Assembly: GCA_026874595.1 (NCBI GenBank)
Contig: CM049310.1
Coordinates: forward strand, 80,345,056 to 80,409,055
Reading direction: 5' to 3'
Length of the DNA stretch: 64,000 bases
Source of the DNA: Sipunculus nudus
Taxonomy: Eukaryota; Annelida; Sipuncula; Golfingiida; Sipunculidae
Position numbers and translations under genes: made by a program. Shown here piece after piece: positions 9,915 through 21,764 of this stretch. The notes under the pieces were generated by a model. The model saw nothing but the letters and a program-made list of their open reading frames with translations, did no database searches and was not told where the DNA came from. Position 1 is the first letter of the stretch. Each line of letters starts with the position of its first letter.

Positions 9915-10345
9915 TGCGGCCCCCCTTGTATCGCCCATGATATCTGTTTTGTAAAAATCCAGTTTGGTCTGGATGAATTAATATTTAAAGTACTTTTTTC
10001 AGTCTATTAGCCATACATTTAGTTATTAATTCATAATCAACATTCAGAAGTGATATCGGCCTCCAATTCTTTAGTACTAATTCTTTGGATCTTTGGACTT
10101 TTTTGGAATTAATGTAATTATACCATGTCCCTGGAAGATATTTAATTTTCCGGTTTCAAAGGAGTGTTTATAAGCTGCTATTAAATCTTCTTTTATGTCT
10201 TCCCAAAAATTTTATAAATTTTACTGTGAGACCGTCAGTACCTGGTGTTTTACCATTTTTATAGGATTTCAAACATTCCTAAAATTCTTTTTCACTTAAA
10301 ACAATATCGCAAAATTTTATTTCTTCTTCTGATGACAGATTTCTT
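9915..10345 (-). pseudogene. L1/Tx1-like non-LTR reverse transcriptase fragment, broken
   Basis: Minus-strand translation gives a run of RT blocks in two frames. SEEEIKF leads to GKTPGTDGLTVKF, then WEDIKEDLIAAYKHSFETGK, QGHGIITLIPKK, KNWRPISLLNVDYELITK, ANRLKK and HPDQTGFLQNRY. These are the classic N-terminal and early palm motifs of L1/Tx1-type LINE RT. At least two stop codons and two frame changes interrupt it, and the YADD box and everything downstream are missing. It is a dead 5'- and 3'-truncated copy, abutting the poly-G tract of repeat family 2 at its left. Confidence 0.85.
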
Positions 10346-11590
10346 TTTGCCGGTTTGATTATAATTAACAGGTCGGAAAAATCTACAAGTCTCGCTGCCC
10401 GGTGAGTTCCCGCACACCTAACTTTTTTTCTGGCAGATCACCAGGTTTCTCTGGCCATTATGGTCACTTCTGATTTCGTCTCATAGGACACACACACAAA
10501 CGGGAATGCAGGCATACCCTCCTGGCGTAGGAAACAATTAATGCCACACAGGCCTACGTAAAGATCACTGACTTACCTCATGATGCGAATAGGATTTCCG
10601 TTGGACAGATGAAGCAACCCGGAGATATCCAAACAGAATGTATTCTCCGTTCGCATCCAGCCAGTGTTTTTTTACCCTCACATCAACACTATGGCCACTA
10701 ACAGGAATCTGCTGTCAGTGATGCTGAGCCAATGAACTTAAAACTGAAGGTATTTGACCTAATCTGTGATGCCTACTCCCTGTGCACTTACTGTTTCCCC
10801 GCGCTCATTGTAATATGACCTGACTTCATTGATATGCCCTGGGTTCACTGCTGGACGCAAGACATTCCCGGATCCCCAGCACTTGTCACTCCACTGAGTG
10901 GGACAATGGCTCCCTCCACGCTTCCCTCAGAATGTTCACAATCAGACTCAACAATAGTCAACAGAGCATCATCATATGCCCAACGATAACACAAAAAGAT
11001 AAATAAATGTATTTGAGCAAACTGAACACAGTTGATGGTACAGTGTAGCCGCCTGCAGCGACGACGCACAACCAAGCAGCTTTCAACCTTGTAAGTGGTA
11101 CATGGGGTTATTGCCTCTTGGAGGAGGGCATGCTTTAACCCCCGTGTGTGTGTGGGTTTGTGTGTATATCTGTTTTTTACAACATAACTCACGATGTCAT
11201 GAACTGAATTTTATGAAATTTCTAGATCATTTCGGGAATGGGTATGAATTATAGATTACTTTTTGGGATGGGTCCTGCACATGATCCGGATTCAGGAACG
11301 TCAGCAATATATAATAATATTCACAAATGTAGAGTCACTTATGCACGAATGAACCTGGGAATATGGGCCGAATAAATGTTTAGCTACATGTGCGTGGATG
11401 TGCGTGTGCTATTTGTTAGGTATATATGTATAGGTACGCATACATTGATGTACCCTAGGGAAATTAACAAGTGGATACACCGGCGTGGTTTGTGAATGAT
11501 GACGCTGATAGCCTCTCCTTGAAATAACGTCATATTCTTCAGGATTTATGGGAAATATAGACTGACAACGGACATTTCCCATAGCCAGGC

Positions 11591-11837
11591 CGCTTGCCGG
11601 TACTTCACAAGGCCGGCATCCACGTTTGCGATCGATGAGCGATAATACAAGAAATGATTTTAAATTCCTATGGTGTTCAGGTATTTCCGACGGAAGAAAC
11701 TTTAAATAGGCAGTTCTACTTTATATTAAAGCATCAACTATTCCAATACACCCAGTGTGCCTCTTGCATTGAGCTCTTGTTTGCAAATGGGGATGCCGGC
11801 CTTGTGAATCATTTATATAAACAAGTACCGGCAAGCG
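11591..11837. mobile_element. Small palindromic insert (MITE-like), only in block A
   Basis: Left arm CGCTTGCCGGTACTT..CACAAGGCCGGCATCC matches the inverse of the right arm GGATGCCGGCCTTGTGAATC..AAGTACCGGCAAGCG. The right arm has an extra 12 or so bases in the middle. Block B lacks about 330 bp here, which supports an insertion in A. No clear target duplication was found, so the superfamily is open. Confidence 0.5.
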
Positions 11838-12302
11838 TTATTTCCTGGTTTAACGTTGAGTACAGAGTAGGGGATTTTTTAAAGCCTTTTAACCATTATT
11901 TAATCCAATATCTATACAAATAGGGATTCAAGCGCCTGTGTTTAAACATACATCCCTCCGGGGTTGGCATTAACACCATGACATTGTCCTTAGTGCTAAA
12001 AACCAGCTGTGACACTGAAATGTACAACGCATGATTTGTTCATTTCAGGAGCTTAAACCAGCGGTGACACTGAAATGTACAAGGTAACATTTGTTAATTT
12101 CAGGTAACTTGATACACCTGCAAGGTAAACTTTGGTAACGGGTTCACTTTAGTTTATTCCTTTTATTTTAAATGTTTATGATACATTGTAGATAGAATTT
12201 AATCTTATTGTATATTAAAATATACAATAGTCCTAATAAAAATTGATATTACACCTGGTAGAGTGTATATCATTATAAACGCAATACAATGTTGATTCAA
12301 AT

Positions 12303-12304
<2 letters not shown>

Positions 12305-12347
<43 letters not shown>
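12305..12347. repeat. (TA)n microsatellite
   Basis: About 21 TA units. In block B the same position (about 22030) has only a short TATATATG, so the tract expanded after the duplication. Confidence 0.95.
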
Positions 12348-13080
12348 TGATGGAATTTTTCTTGGTAATGACTATTTAAGTAAAATTTAAAAAAAGGGCT
12401 TTATTTTGAGCACCCAGTCAGACCACAGTACTGCTAGTTGGCGCATAATAAGGTACATGAAAATGTCCACATCTTTTTCTTATAAATGTTTATTCTTTTA
12501 TTTAAACTGAAATTGAATCTTAATTTGAAAAGAACAATTATCATTGATGCAACAAAGGATAAGATATATTCTAAGCCGATTGTCTTATAAATTTACTGTA
12601 AGCATATTTTAACAAATTTTAAATAAACTACAAAAGTTATATGCTTAAACAGAATGTATTGTATATTTGATATTACTCATTATACCTTAATCTTGCTCCT
12701 TTGCGTCCCATATTGACGTTACTAGGTTCTGAGTGTTATAATAGAACATTACGTAGTTGCCCATGTAACATTTGTTATTTAACCTCTTATATATCTTCAG
12801 CTAAAAGATATTTAATAACAACTTATAAAATTTTATATTTCACACCACTCTCTGGTATTGACGGTATCGTAAACTGAAATAACTGATGTGACAATAAGTA
12901 GTTACCCTTATATCATGACATATTTATACTAATGTTATGTTAATGAGTAAAGAACTTATTTTTTTTTTTAAATTATATCTCATTCCCTTGACAGGATCTC
13001 TTAACTTAACCCGCCCAAATCAAAAGAAAACATACACACCTCACAAATATGAGTTAATAAGTTTTCCTCGTGACAAGCAC

Positions 13081-13088
<8 letters not shown>

Positions 13089-13138
<50 letters not shown>
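13089..13138. repeat. (TA)n microsatellite
   Basis: About 25 TA units. The equivalent site in block B near 22800 is a short ATATATACTTATACTTATA. Confidence 0.95.
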
Positions 13139-13139
<1 letters not shown>

Positions 13140-13974
13140 TATTTTACTGTTTGATAAGACATCAGTTCATGGTAAATAGTGACCTAAATAATATTCTAAG
13201 CAAATTCTTTTTACCTAAATCACATGTTTGTTAAAAAAAACACGGAAGTCCGTTGAACTTTGTACACTACCCCCCAGTCAGCGCCTCTGTTATGACTGGT
13301 TGAGCCGAATAAACTGATCAAGCTGAAGGCATCTTGCAATATTCTTTTTTGAGTAATGATAGTTGTAATTTTTTCTTTATCGGCGTTTTTGAGCGACAAA
13401 TATTTCATTGTGTATTATCAGTAAAATTTATCAAACCAAATGAAGCAACATACCACATTTTGCTTGAATTGCACACTTATTTTTTTTTATATATCGAACA
13501 AGTTTTCTTTTGTTTTTCATTTATTTTAAGGGAAATACGAATTAAATCATCCATTGGTTATTCAGTCGCTGATCATGGTTTTCAAACCGTTTCATGGCTC
13601 TGAGATAAGAATCCACCAACGAGAATGGAGCGCCATCTAGTGTCTGGGAACCGTCGTCCCATCGACTGTGTTTGACAAATTAGTAGTAACCCGACACATT
13701 TTTTATCATACAGATACATTTTTAACATAAAATATAAAAAGTACTGTGTAATACTGGTAAGGAACATTGGTCTATTCTTACTTTCTTATCAGGCATTAGA
13801 TATAAATCTATGATTGTGGAAACATGAACAAGGGGAAGCTCGGCACCATTAAATAAAACAAGAATACGGGTAGGCAACAAGCGACTACTTGTATCCTCCG
13901 AAATCAGAGTGGGACGGGTGACGTTAGGTATTGATTGAGTGGCAAGGGGAAATAGAGTGAGGTGTGTTGCATAT

Positions 13975-14560
13975 TAGCATGGATGTCTGCAGCCGAAATG
14001 TGTATGTAGGTGGAGCCATCAACCACAAAATCCAGAAAGCTATCCAAGTTGTATACATATGCAAAATTTTAGGCAGATCAGTCAAACCACTACATGTATA
14101 TGAGTAATTTTATCCAACAGCAGACAAACAGAAGTGCGCTTTGCAAAAATGGTGGCAAATGGCGCCACCAGTTTTGTGTATGATTAAGAGCAATGTGAGA
14201 TCTATACACATGCTAAATTTCAGGGGGATATGTCAAACCAGTCCTGAGATATTAGCCTGTATGTCTGCAGCCTGAACGTGATATAGGTGGCGCCACCTGT
14301 TATAAAATCAAGAAAGCTCTCCAGGATGTATACACATGCAAAATATCAGGTGGATAAGTCGAACCAACGCAGAGATATAAGTGATTTTATCCAAAGGCAG
14401 ATGAACAGATGGACGGTGTGCAAAAAGGGTTGCTGGTGACCCCAACTACATTTGTGCAAAATGTTCAGTCTGATCGGTCAAACGTTCCCCAAGATATGTG
14501 GGTTTATGTGTGGAAACAGGCGCACAAATGGACGCTGGGCAGAGAGGAAAGGTCAGAGGT
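13975..14560. repeat. Degenerate tandem repeats, insertion in block A
   Basis: A module of about 140-160 bp recurs at least three times: 'AGAAAGCTaTCCAaG.TGTATACAcATGCAAAAT.TcAGG.GGAT..GTC.AACCA..GAGATA..' followed by 'TTTATCCAA.GCAGAcaAACAG'. Copies start near 14035, 14195, 14310 and 14440. Block B jumps directly from about 13850-equivalent to 14740-equivalent sequence, so the array is an insertion. It may derive from non-LTR 3' ends; no protein match is visible. Confidence 0.6.
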
Positions 14561-15554
14561 CAACCCAAAATAAGGGCGCAGCAGTTCACATGTGACCCGA
14601 TCATAATTCATAATTTTAAAATTTCCGCCCAGTGGTTAAGGAGGAGTTCTCCGGAAACCTATGCGGCGGCGGCGGCGGCGTCCAACTGAAAACATAGTAT
14701 CCGCAAAATTCTGTTTCGGCGGATACAATTAGGCTTAGTATGGCACAAGGACGACCCCAGGAAATATATTAATTAAATGAGAGAAAGACTATATAAAACG
14801 ATATACCGTACTTCCGCAATCTTATGTGAACCGAACTGCATCATTGCCTTTCATTTTTATATTTATTTAAATTTTGTTGTTGTTGTCTTCTCTGTTATAT
14901 ATGAAATCACATTTAGATGTCCATCAAAGGTCAAGGGCCAGTTAAACAATATGGTATCTAAGTACACCGGTGTCGGGTTGGCGGTGATACATACCACATT
15001 ATCGAGTATTACGGGGCTTCAAAATGTGCCACTCGAGATGTCTATATACCAGCTAAAAAAACTTATTGATTTTAAATGACAATTTGAGATAACGTCGGAG
15101 TACGTATGGTGTAGATATTTGTAAAACAAAGACAAGTCTGCTGGGAATTGGAACAGCAACTGTCTAAAATCTGTAAATGAAAAAAAGTGTCACAAATGTG
15201 CTGAACTGTACATGTAGCAAACCAAACAAAAAACTTTTGAGAGATAAATCATGCCTGAATTTTTTTTACAAATACTGTTTATTATATATTTGCAATTTTG
15301 TAAATATTCATTTAATCTCAATGATATGATTTATTGTAGCTCACTATTAATTACTATTATAATAGCCCGTGTTGTTACATGCCCATACTGTAAGCCTCAT
15401 TATAAGGTTATAGTTATACTTATAGTTATACTTTTCTCATTAAGTAAAACTAACTATTAATGACACTTGAGTAGAATAATTTTACTTCTTAACCAGAAAT
15501 CTGCATCTTAAGTAATCTGCGATCTTCCGTCATGTGTTTGCATTCACTCATTCT

Positions 15555-15790
15555 CCCCACTTTACAATTTTCATTCGTGCATAAGTGACCGTAAATTTAT
15601 GAACTTCTTTGATGACATTCTTGAATTATAAGTCGGATCCTTACCAAAATTAAGTGCTCTTCCTTGCCCCTTTCCGAATGCTCTGAGAATTTCATATGAT
15701 TTCGTTTATGAGTTATGTTTGGAAGCAGCAAACACAAAACACACACACGAACGGGACTGAACGCATATGCTCCTGGCGGAGACATAAATA
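15555..15790 (+). repeat. TTCATTCGTGCATAAGTGAC repeat family, copy
   Basis: One of at least four copies (also about 11215-11375 on the minus strand, 18440-18680, 40690-40925). Shared order: CATTCGTGCATAAGTGAC, GATC..CCGAGTCC-like segment, TCTGA.AATTTCAT..GATT, an (AC)-rich linker, ACGGGA.TGAACGCATA and CTCC.GGCGGAG. The CTCCTGGCGGAG end preceded by a CA-rich tail resembles 3' ends of some non-LTR/SINE families, but this is not proven. Confidence 0.6.
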
Positions 15791-16778
15791 TAACATGTCT
15801 GTATTTCTGTTACAAATTCTAAGTTTAAACTTATAATTAATCACCGAGCTGTTACACCAACAGCTTTTGCATGGGCAGTCGATCATGTACCGGTAGACAC
15901 ATTGAGAGGCCTCTTTGCGGTAAGCCTGTCGAATGCCACACAAAAATGTATAGACGTACATAACTGAATGTCTTAGGAATATAATTGGTTACGAGATATC
16001 AGATGTAGAGGTGACAGAAAATGTCTGAAAGGGAAATTGGCGGGTTGGCAAGCGCCAATACCCTTTTTAATTCCGTTTTGGTGGAGGTAACCGCCTCCTA
16101 TTTTTTTTAATGTTTTCGTAACTAATCTTACCCGTATAGACATGTGCACAGTTGAATTCCAATTACTGACAGTGTGACAGGGCGGCAGCAAACACTTTCT
16201 CTCATTCTTTCTCTCATCCTGGAACCCCCTAGAAATCCCCACTCCACCCCCTGATTCACACTCGTTTTGTGAGTGATACACGGCTGTGGGTGACAGCCTT
16301 CCCATCGGACCACTTACCCAGTGGGGGGGGGGGGCATCGACTGAGCTGAATAAGGTTTAACCAGGGTAATTTGCTAATGTCTAATCTTCCACAAAACAAG
16401 TGGATTGTTGTAATGCAAATACAATCAGTAAATTGATTCAAAATGTAAATTAAAATATAAACATCACTGAAATAATACCTGGGGTGCATAATCTACATTT
16501 ATGAATATCCAATTTATGATGATTGTATATCGAAATGACGTCACATTTTAAAAATATAAAAAAATATAATGAGAAAAGTTTTACTTTACTCGTTGCACCA
16601 AAAACCCGCTTCGACATAGCCGCGCCCGGACAGTGGCACAGACATGTAACTAAGTACGGCAGAACAGTGAGAGCGCAAGCACTAAAATATAAGAAAGTCT
16701 GCCGACCGCGCATAAGCAGACGCAGGAATTCATACAGTCACATTGCATAGCATACTTTACCGTGAAAAATACATACAT

Positions 16779-16928
16779 CAGGGGCGGATCCAGGATTTAG
16801 GAAAAGGAGGGGTTCATCCCAGGAGGACTAATGGCAAAGCCTATAAAAGGTCCCAAGTTCCCGAAAAAGGGGGGGGGGGGTCCAACCAAATAAATTGGTG
16901 CATGTGAAATCCTAAAAATCCGCTTCTG
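16779..16928. mobile_element. Short hAT-like MITE (about 150 bp)
   Basis: The left end CAGGGGCGGATCCAGGATTT is matched by the inverse of the right end AAATCCTAAAAATCCGCTTCTG. It holds a G11-12 run. The 8-bp flanks (ACATACAT and TTATATAT) agree at only five positions and the right one merges into a TA microsatellite, so the target duplication is uncertain. The CAG..CTG ends fit hAT elements. Confidence 0.5.

Positions 16929-16929
<1 letters not shown>

Positions 16930-16983
<54 letters not shown>
16930..16983. repeat. (TA)n microsatellite
   Basis: About 26 TA units directly at the right end of the small MITE. Confidence 0.95.
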
Positions 16984-16988
<5 letters not shown>

Positions 16989-19239
16989 ATAAATCTGGCA
17001 CAATAAAAGTAAAGGTCTTGTGTGGTCCAATGCATTTCTTAGAATTTTAAAGACAAGACGTAATTTTGACATAGCTTTGAATTTTTTTCATTAGATCATA
17101 ATATATGATTGAGTTTTCAAGTGTTCAAGCTGTGTTCACTCGTGTTACATCACTGTATATTTATGGGACATCTAAATGTGATGTGATCTGACTGCAGTTG
17201 TTCAAGCATTTCAGCCATACAAATACGGATCACGTGACTGCATTTCGCTCTACGACGGACTATATGTCAAATGTGGTTCAGAGATCATTGGCGTTTCTCT
17301 CGCTATTACAAATATTTCACATGACTGAATGCACGTCTGTATCTTATAAAGGTCGGTAATGGCAGTACAACAGGAGCGTAGCCAGAGTGGGGAGGGGGGC
17401 ATGTTGAGGAGTCTACTGGTTTCCCATTATATAACCATACCATTGAACACATTTTTTTACTGTACCGTCAGCAGTTGTAAACAGAACAAAGTCCATTTCC
17501 TCAGACAGTACACATGAAAAGCTGGCCTCCAAGATACTGATTTCTTTTTGCCTGATCGATTATTATAAACAGGTCGGGAAATTCTACAAGTCTCGCTGGC
17601 CGGTGAGTTCCCGCACACCTTACAACTTTTTCACGGCAAATCACCAGATTTCTCTGGTCATTATGATCACTTCTGATTTCGACTCTATATAGGATTAGCA
17701 TTGGCGTCACAAATGATAAAAAGAAGGAAAGGTAGGATGGAAAATATGCCGATCTTTCGGTTCCGAAACCACATCTACCGAATTTTGTCTGCCGGATGAA
17801 ATCGGCCGGAAAATCATTGATATTGTCAAGGAATTTTGCTTCCGATTTTTTCTGCTAGAATTAAAAAAAAAAGGCCGGCAACACTTTCAAACCTACCGAT
17901 CCTACTGTTTATTTTCAGACCGGCTTAAAATCGGCCAAAAAGTTGGTAGATGGGAGGAGGGCTTAATGTTGTGTTCGGAACATCTCGTGTGTACGATAAT
18001 CACGAGATAAAAGCATTCGCAAACGTTCGGAAGTCGTGTTTACCACTCGTGAACTGGAAAATTTTTCTCGGCGACTAATCGTCCTTGACCCTGAATGCAA
18101 GCAACTTAAACAGCGTTTCTGCATGGTGACAAATTAATTGCTTATTGTAGTTCTGGGTAGTTTTATTTAGAGAAGAAACGTGTCGCTGTTTGAGATGCAT
18201 GCTTTTTTCATTATTTGATGGTATTTTTCGGACTATTTCTTCTTACTCTTATATACATATATCATTTTAGCTTTTTCGGGTTTCCATGATATTTCCAAGT
18301 TGGTCCCAATCACTCTTATGTCGTGTTCACCACTTCCCTTCTGATGATAACCGTAAACTTGAGTGGTTTTGAGCATAACACTAGAAATCAGTATTCTACG
18401 GCATGCAAGCCTCCGCTGTTCCCGTATTCGGCCCATACAGTACTCCCAGCTTCATTCGTGCATAAGTGACTTTAGATTTGTGAATATTCTTTAATGACGT
18501 ACCTGAATCCGGATCATGTGCCGAGTCCACACCAAAAGCTAACCGCTTCGTCATTGACCAATTCACGAAATTTCCTGAAAACTTCATAAATCCCGTTCAT
18601 GATTGTGTGAGTTATGCTTTGAACAAACACATAAACATGCAAACACAAGAAGGGAAATGAAAGCATACCCTCCTAAAAATTAATGCCACACAGGCCTACG
18701 TAAAGATCACTGACTTACCTAATGAAGCGAACAGGATGTCTGTTGGACAGATGAAACAACCCGGAGATATCCAAACAGAATGTATTCTCCGTTCGCATCC
18801 AGCCCGTGTTTTTTTACGCTCACAGCAACACTATGGCCACTAACAGAAATCTGCTGTCAGTGATGCTCAGCCAATGCACTTAGTACTGGAGGTATTTGAC
18901 CTAATCTGTGATGCATACCCCCTGGAACCATCCCTGTGCACTTACTGTTTCCCCGCGCTCATTTATAATATGACCTGACCTCATTGATATGCCCTCATGG
19001 CTGGGTTTACTGCTGGAGGCAAAACATTGCCCAGCACTTTTCACTCCACTGAGTGGGACAATGGCTATCTCCACGCTTCGCTCAGAATTTTCACAAACAA
19101 CTCCACTATAGTCAACAGAGCACCATCATAAGCCCAATGATTAACACCAGAAAATCAGCAGGTTTATATAAGCAAATTGAAAACAGATGATGGTACAGTG
19201 CTGTCTGATTCATATGTGCAAGGGGGGAGGGGGTTCCTT

Positions 19240-19980
19240 GTGCTCAGATGCAGGTCTGAGCTGGGTTACCCTGACATATATGAATACTTAGTTGAGAGCA
19301 CTGGCCTCTACTCAAGGGCTCAAATAAAGTCATACAAGGCACTGCCCTCATACAATTACTTTGTATGTGGTCATGTGCAGAAGTTATACTGTACTATGAG
19401 AATGGAAAGTGCTGCTGCCTTAAGGCAGATGTACTTCCCAGCCAAAGCCATTCTGACCTAATAACCATGTACAAGGTCTATCTTGTGCTGCACAAGTGTG
19501 ATGGGCAAATCCTGAATGTTCGGAGGGAGGGTGTGTGTGGGAGGGTAAGCATTCTAGCATTGTTAGATCTGAGTAAGTAACATCAATTTTATTAACAATT
19601 TTGTACCGAAGGCTCGGAGATGGGGCCGGGGTGTGTGGGGGTGGGGTGGGGGGTAGGGGGTGGTTGTCGTTCGAAATCTCCCACTGCTTTCAATCACCAA
19701 ATTTTTAAAAAAAATCCCGGATCCACGCCTGTGAAAGAATTGATATTTTATGTAAGTGCTAGACTACATAATCACACACAAATGCACAAATAAAGGCAAC
19801 TGAAGAAAAAACTACTTATTTTAGACGATGTACATTTAATTATTTTATATGATTTTACCGTTGCTGTCTTATACAATAATTGCAGCCACAATGCAGCCCT
19901 GGCCTTCAAAATTGAAGCATCACCAGGTCTGCCTGCAACAGTGTTTCCTGCAGCTGGATTGATATGTCAAAGAAAAAGGT
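19240..19980 (+). pseudogene. Fragment of a SWIM zinc-finger / YqaJ-type protein gene, broken
   Basis: One frame gives YPDIYEYLVES, SRAQIKSYKALPSYNYF and CGHVQ up to about 19380. The next frame continues with CLKADVLPSQSHSDL, YKVYLVLHKCDGQILNV to about 19530. At 19881 CSHNAALAFKIEA follows. The order (IY.YL.., Y..E.+K.YKSL.AYNYF..G.V, then a PSQ/'W.....G.IL.A' block, then a Cys-x-His end of a SWIM finger) matches the N-terminal half of the large invertebrate family of SWIM- and YqaJ-domain proteins, which is often found in repeats. That assignment is from memory of the family pattern. A GTAAGC donor (19545) and a TTGCAG acceptor (to 19884) could bound an intron, but joining them does not restore the finger. 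The frameshift near 19385 and the missing first cysteines point to decay. Confidence 0.5.
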
Positions 19981-20979
19981 AACTATTTGCAGCCCTCTGG
20001 CTATTGTGTAAACTTTTTTTTTGTACTTTTAATTAATAATTTAGTAAGTAAAACACATATAAATACAAAAGTACATTACACACAAACACATATGTATGTT
20101 ATTCAACTACATATCAGCAGGCCACAGTCCAGAACTAACCCATGTTCGACCTTGGCCCCTTTACTTGGAACATACATCTTCTCCAGTGTAAGTGTAAAGG
20201 ATACACCACCCCTCCCACCTTCTTTAATAGACATGGAAAGATCTTCTCCTCCCAGCAGCCATGCCTCAGTGGAAGATCTTTTAAAATATTTGTCCGGCTG
20301 TTTAAATAAAGTATATACTGGCACTTAGTGTCGGAACTGCCACCTTGCGGGAACTTTTATAACTAATTAACCATTCGCTGACCCTCTTAGATGATAAGAG
20401 CCGACACAGAGTCACATGAATTCTCGTATTATTTACGTATTTTAGTACAAACATAAATACTGACGTCCTGACAGGGCTCATTTCCTATCTATTTCAGCTC
20501 GTTTCACCAATCTATTTATACAGGTTTTGGGTTTGTTCGTGTAATACAACATGGTTCTGGCCTCCTTTTGAGATAACTTGATAGGGATAGGAGTATTAAT
20601 AAAACAGCCGGCTTTGTGTGTACTATATTCACTGTTTCCTGAGAGGTGGTATTAGGATAGAGCTGTGATAAACAGGGGATATACGGTTATAAACAAGGCT
20701 TTCTAGTTTTATAACGTGTTTAAGATACGTGGGCACTGGGATATACATAAATTAAAAACAACTATGCCATTCACGGACGGACATGAGGCTAAAATATTGA
20801 TATCAAAATTTGTAATGTATTCCATAAATTTTCCTGATTTAGGTATCGTATATTCACACATTATTACCCAGTGAAAACTGCTGTATTACACTGAAAAAAG
20901 TGTATATGTGTATATCTGTACAGTCATGCATATTTGTATGTTTAGCTACATATGTGTGGGGATAAGCGTTCTCTTATGG

Positions 20980-21034
<55 letters not shown>
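20980..21034. repeat. (TA)n microsatellite
   Basis: About 27 TA units, absent from the equivalent site in block A. Confidence 0.95.
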
Positions 21035-21036
<2 letters not shown>

Positions 21037-21383
21037 TATGTATACATTGATATACCCTAAAGAAATTAACTGCTGGATACACCGGTGTAATTTCTGACTG
21101 ATGACGTTGCGTTGGCCTTTTCGCGAAATAATGTCATATTCTTCAGGACTTATGAGAAATTATACACTGACAACGAGCATTTTTCAACAGCGAAGATAGG
21201 TCATTTCTAATGTAGATTAAACATACATTCCTATGGGGTTTGCAATTAACATGATGAAATTGCCCTTAGTGTTTCACCCAGATGTGACACTGAAATGTAA
21301 AGCGCATGATTTGTTTATTTCAGGAGATTAAAGCGGTGAGACTGAAATGTACAATGCTTCATTTGTTTATTTCAGGAGCTTAA

Positions 21384-21764
21384 GGGTGCTTTTCCATGTA
21401 CGCGTTTTGCAAGCGTTTGCCGCGCGGCTGCCGCGCGGCGAAAATCCAACCAGTTAAAAAGTCATGTGCTATTTCCATGTATGCGATTGCCGCGCGGCAA
21501 ACGCACGCGTCAGTTTTGGAATCCAGCAGTGCTGGATTTCTGCGTTTGCCGCGCGGCAAACGCATGGGAATTCCGCCTTAATGACGTCACATTTGGGGGT
21601 TTCTTCGTACTCGTGTGTTTAAGTCCGTTCTGTTGTGTCAGGAAGGCATGCGATTGCCGCGCGGCAAACGCATACAAAACGCTCACATGGAAAAGGACTG
21701 GCCGCGCGGCAAACGCATGCGTTTGACGCGCGGCAGTTTCTGCCGCGCACATGGAAAAGCACCC
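21384..21764. mobile_element. PIF/Harbinger-like MITE, CpG-rich, with TAA duplication
   Basis: Terminal inverted repeats GGGTGCTTTTCCATGT / ACATGGAAAAGCACCC are flanked by TAA on both sides (21381-21383, 21765-21767). The other duplicated block has the uninterrupted site GAGCTTAAACCAGCGG at about 12049-12065 with a single TAA, which proves an insertion with a 3-bp duplication. TAA duplication and GGG-starting ends are typical of PIF/Harbinger. Inside, the palindrome TGCCGCGCGGCA occurs several times, giving extreme local CpG density in an AT-rich region. It encodes no protein; the overlapping ORFs are by-products of the repeats. Confidence 0.85.

Larger units (their letters stand above)
10365..14840. 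repeat. Duplicated block A
   Basis: Collinear with 17550-23665. Matching anchors include ACAGGTCGG..TCTACAAGTCTCGCTG (10378/17570), CACACAGGCCTACGTAAAG (10545/18690), GTATTCTCCGTTCGCATCC, ATACATTGATGTACCCTA, ACGTCATATTCTTCAGGA, CATTGTAGATAGAATTTAAT and GGACGACCCCAGGAAAT (14750/23580). Block A alone holds a small palindromic insert (11591-11837) and about 830 bp of tandem repeats (around 13860-14690). Block B holds others. Short ORFs here lack recognisable domains. A minus-strand copy of the TTCATTCGTGC repeat lies at about 11215-11375. Confidence 0.75.
14841..17549. other. Intergenic DNA without recognisable genes
   Basis: Only short ORFs without domain-like features. Contains a TTCATTCGTGC repeat copy (15555-15790), a stretch near 16255-16325 matching the inverse of family 2 (AGCCGTGTATCAC, GGGAAGGCTGT), G-runs near 16321 and 16868, a small hAT-like MITE (16779-16928) and a long TA tract (16930-16983). 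Confidence 0.6.
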
